This document shows, piece after piece, positions 52,853-53,005 of a DNA stretch of 53,005 nt. The stretch is from Planctomycetota bacterium (GTDB lineage Bacteria; Planctomycetota; Phycisphaerae; Sedimentisphaerales; Anaerobacaceae): assembly GCA_013349615.1 (NCBI GenBank), contig DUZJ01000016.1, positions 1 to 53,005 of the forward strand, written 5' to 3'. Both the position numbers and the translations under genes were made by a program. The first letter of the stretch is position 1. Every line of letters begins with the position of its first letter. The notes under the pieces were generated by a model that had not been told where the DNA came from, ran no database searches, and was given only the letters and a program-made list of their open reading frames with translations.

Positions 52853-53005
52853 ATGCTTCTAACACAAATATTGCAGCCAGGTTGCATCATAGTTCCACTG
52901 GAAGGTAAAGACAAGGAATCCGTAATAACTGAGCTGGTGGAAGTGCTGGACTCTAACGGATTACTGCTCGACAAAAAGGTTGCTTTAGATGCGGTTTTTA
53001 CGCGT
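52853..53005 (+). CDS. PTS IIA domain protein (3' end cut by window edge)
   Basis: The first 51 codons of a fructose/PtsN-type EIIA: MLLTQILQPGCIIVPLEGKD, then KESVITELVEVLDSNGLLLD and KVALDAVF. The phospho-accepting His lies beyond the window. A TTG in frame 15 bases earlier is an alternative start. Divergent from cimA. Confidence 0.7.
   Translation, partial: MLLTQILQPGCIIVPLEGKDKESVITELVEVLDSNGLLLDKKVALDAVFTR

Noticed and set aside
1..53005. tRNA, rRNA, transposase or integrase genes
   Set aside because: No gap shows T-loop-like GGTTCGA sequences in a cloverleaf context, rRNA segments, DDE/HUH motifs or recombinase motifs that I could recognise.

Overview
The window looks like a chromosomal segment of a Planctomycetota bacterium, most likely a Phycisphaerae/Sedimentisphaerales-type lineage. 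This is inferred from the style of the genes, not from a marker tree. The clues are a secreted HAF-repeat protein ending in a dockerin-like helix and a PEP-CTERM-type tail, a sulfatase-free GH29/DUF1080 polysaccharide locus, large TPR lipoproteins, an ECF sigma factor with a long anti-sigma partner, a two-cysteine TraR/DksA protein, and lysine/asparagine/proline-rich repeat ORFs. Recognisable promoters have sigma-70 boxes with 16-18 bp spacers. No rRNA, tRNA, CRISPR array, integrase or transposase was found.

Layout. 1-8.9 kb: left-truncated rho, valS, a DUF151 nuclease-like gene, convergent lspA, a TPR lipoprotein with 306-bp internal repeats, and gpmI. 8.9-19.3 kb: a zeta-toxin-like kinase with a 58-aa partner, then a tightly coupled mutL-btuF-btuC-btuD operon, a dksA-like gene, yacG, a polytopic membrane protein and uvrB. 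19.3-23.3 kb is accessory and repeat-rich: a small DUF4258-like/DUF2283 pair, a duplicated promoter-like box, a 21-bp tandem array, a structured leader, a HAF/PKD/dockerin protein whose PEP-CTERM tail lies just behind a stop codon, and about 1 kb of hairpins and low-complexity repeats. 23.3-31 kb: nadC, birA, secreted DUF1080 and GH29 alpha-L-fucosidase-like genes, lpdA and a single-chain LipB-LipA fusion. 31-37.6 kb: a PilX-like protein, a secreted beta-helix protein and carB. 37.6-44.3 kb: anti-sigma/ECF sigma pair, a zinc-ribbon membrane protein, folP, a frameshifted pdxB, amrS and a UPF0158 gene. 44.4-53 kb: a small membrane protein, a GlcD-GlcF-like flavo-FeS fusion, mlaF and mlaE, a B12-binding-like protein lacking the usual His, cimA and the start of a PTS IIA gene.

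How the genes work together. Most of the window is housekeeping: translation, DNA repair, glycolysis, and NAD, folate, lipoate, biotin, pyridoxal, pyrimidine and isoleucine synthesis. lpdA followed by lipB-lipA links making the lipoyl cofactor with using it. BtuFCD supplies corrinoid or another metal chelate. The secreted GH29 and DUF1080 proteins suggest breakdown of fucose-containing polysaccharides.

The most noteworthy features are the LipB-LipA fusion, the PEP-CTERM tail separated by an in-frame stop, the repeat and leader architecture at 19.8-20.4 kb, the B12-binding protein without its His, and the pdxB frameshift next to a dispersed hairpin repeat.
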